Assembly: GCA_021775715.1 (NCBI GenBank)
Contig: JAJFHI010000047.1
Location: 1 to 14,750 of the forward strand
Length of the DNA: 14,750 nt
Direction: 5' to 3'
Origin: Hyphomicrobiaceae bacterium
Lineage (GTDB): Bacteria > Pseudomonadota > Alphaproteobacteria > Rhizobiales > Hyphomicrobiaceae
Both the position numbers and the translations under genes were made by a program. This document shows, piece after piece, positions 13,631 to 14,750 of the stretch (position 1 is the stretch's first letter; every line of letters starts with the position of its first letter). Under the pieces are notes generated by a model, which did not search any database, was not told the origin of the DNA, and worked only from the letters and a program-made list of their open reading frames with translations.

Positions 13631-14750
13631 TTAGCTCGCGGCCCTCTGTTCCAAGCCGTACTCCTGCATCTTGCGATACAAGGTTGAGCGGCCGATTTTC
13701 AGCCGTTTGGCGACCTCCGTCATGTGCCCGCGGTAGCGGCCGAGAGCCAGGCGGATCATGTCGGCTTCGATTTCGTCTAGTGAGCGAATGTCGCCGTCGG
13801 TTGTGACAGCCGAGATGCCGAGTGAACCGGGCCTTACTTCCATTGTATGTGGAATTGTCGCTTCAGCACCGAGCAGTGCGGGGCCTTCGAAGCTTCCCTT
13901 GGTGCTGACGTCTGATGGGGCCGCTGGAACCTCGGCACTGAAGCCCGTTACGTGGGTTGCAATTTGCGGGAATTCCGCGACGGTCAGCAAGTTGGTGTCT
14001 GCAAGCACAACGGCGCGGAATACTGCGTTTTCGAGCTGGCGTACGTTGCCGGGCCACTCGTATGTCTGCAGCATGCGCATTGCTTCGTCGGTGGTACCGG
14101 AAATACGTTTGCCTTCTTCAGCGGCAAAACGTGCCGTGAAGTGCTGCACCAGTTCCGGCACATCTTCTAGACGCATTTTCAGTGGTGGGACCCAAACTGG
14201 GAATACGTTGAGGCGGTAATAAAGGTCTTCGCGGAACTTGCCGTCTTTGACCATCTGGATCATGTCGCGGTTGGTCGCAGAAATTAGGCGGAAGTTGACC
14301 TTCACGGACTTTTTCGAACCAACTGGATCGATTTCGCCATCCTGCAACGCGCGCAGCAATTTGACCTGGGCACCGAGAGGCAGCTCACCGACTTCGTCGA
14401 GGAACAGCGTACCGCCGTCAGCTTCCTGAAATTTGCCAATGCGCTTGTCGGAAGCACCAGTGAAGGATCCTTTTTCGTGGCCGAAGAGTGTGCTTTCAAC
14501 CAGGTTTTCAGGGATCGCGCCGCAGTTGACTGTAATAAATGGTTTGCCCGCCAGTTCGCTTTCGCCCTGGATGGCGCGGGCGACAATTTCTTTGCCGACG
14601 CCGGATTCACCTTCAATCAACACGGGAATACTGGAATTAGCGACGCGCTTGCCGAGGCTGACGACGCGGTTCATGGCATCGCCGTGGATGATGAGATCCT
14701 TAAACGTCAGCTTGCCAGCAGCTTTCTTCTTGATGCGTGTGATCTCATCG
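13631..14750 (-). CDS. sigma-54-dependent transcriptional regulator (NtrC family), N-terminus outside window
   Basis: The frame stays open to the right edge (373 codons in view; an internal ATG at 14674 is not the start because DEITRIKKKAAGKLTFKDLI reads on upstream). The AAA+ domain has Walker A GESGVGKE, the sigma-54 contact loop GSFTGA, Walker B GGTLFLDEVGELP, sensor LISATNRD, arginine finger region FREDLYYRLNVFP and WPGNVRQLENA. A linker of about 80 residues rich in Ala/Pro/Ser follows, then a Fis-type HTH (MTEVAKRLKIGRSTLYRKMQ) at the C-terminus. Such proteins hydrolyse ATP to open sigma-54 promoters. Response-regulator relatives have an N-terminal receiver domain; whether one is present here cannot be seen. 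The contact loop reads GSFTGA in place of the commoner GAFTGA, a change that keeps the essential FTGA. It is followed by a strong terminator, so it ends its transcript. Confidence 0.95.
   Translation of the reverse strand, partial: DEITRIKKKAAGKLTFKDLIIHGDAMNRVVSLGKRVANSSIPVLIEGESGVGKEIVARAIQGESELAGKPFITVNCGAIPENLVESTLFGHEKGSFTGASDKRIGKFQEADGGTLFLDEVGELPLGAQVKLLRALQDGEIDPVGSKKSVKVNFRLISATNRDMIQMVKDGKFREDLYYRLNVFPVWVPPLKMRLEDVPELVQHFTARFAAEEGKRISGTTDEAMRMLQTYEWPGNVRQLENAVFRAVVLADTNLLTVAEFPQIATHVTGFSAEVPAAPSDVSTKGSFEGPALLGAEATIPHTMEVRPGSLGISAVTTDGDIRSLDEIEADMIRLALGRYRGHMTEVAKRLKIGRSTLYRKMQEYGLEQRAAS

Overview
The window looks like chromosomal DNA of an alphaproteobacterium, most likely of the order Hyphomicrobiales (Rhizobiales). 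The evidence is its gene content: a GapR-type DUF2312 nucleoid protein, DUF1036 and DUF1244 proteins, a DUF882 peptidase beside a YcbB-type L,D-transpeptidase, and an OxyR regulator. DNA is moderately GC-rich. There are no rRNA or tRNA genes, no CRISPR array, no transposase and no phage genes. Most genes are intact housekeeping, envelope or regulatory genes, with three unrecognised or partly recognised secreted proteins among them.

Layout. 1-1696 is on the minus strand: the 5' part of a secreted DUF1036 protein (cut by the window edge) and a glycerate 2-kinase. 1862-3495 is a plus-strand cluster: an N-formylglutamate amidohydrolase family protein, a DUF1244 protein and an overlapping unknown gene. 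3571-6510 holds two minus-strand genes for exported proteins of unknown function. One is a 542-residue modular protein with a poly-lysine stretch and two C-terminal Cys loops. The other is a 220-residue basic protein made of two copies of one two-Cys domain. Between them lie about 650 bases with strong hairpins and at most one tiny ORF. 6691-8969 is on the plus strand: a MmcQ/YjbR protein, gapR with a palindromic leader element and a strong terminator, and oxyR.

8970-9387 is a non-coding GC-rich stretch that ends in a 95-bp tandem repeat. 9388-13250 (minus strand) is a peptidoglycan pair: a large YcbB-type L,D-transpeptidase and, downstream after a terminator-like hairpin, a DUF882/MepK-like endopeptidase with a very long extension. 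Known family functions suggest that one makes 3-3 cross-links and the other opens them. 13631 to the right edge is a sigma-54 activator (AAA+ plus Fis HTH) whose N-terminus lies outside the window.

I did not find a clearly new multi-gene system. The least explained parts are the two exported proteins at 3571-6510 with the structured DNA between them, the palindromic leader of gapR, and the tandem repeat at 9201-9390.
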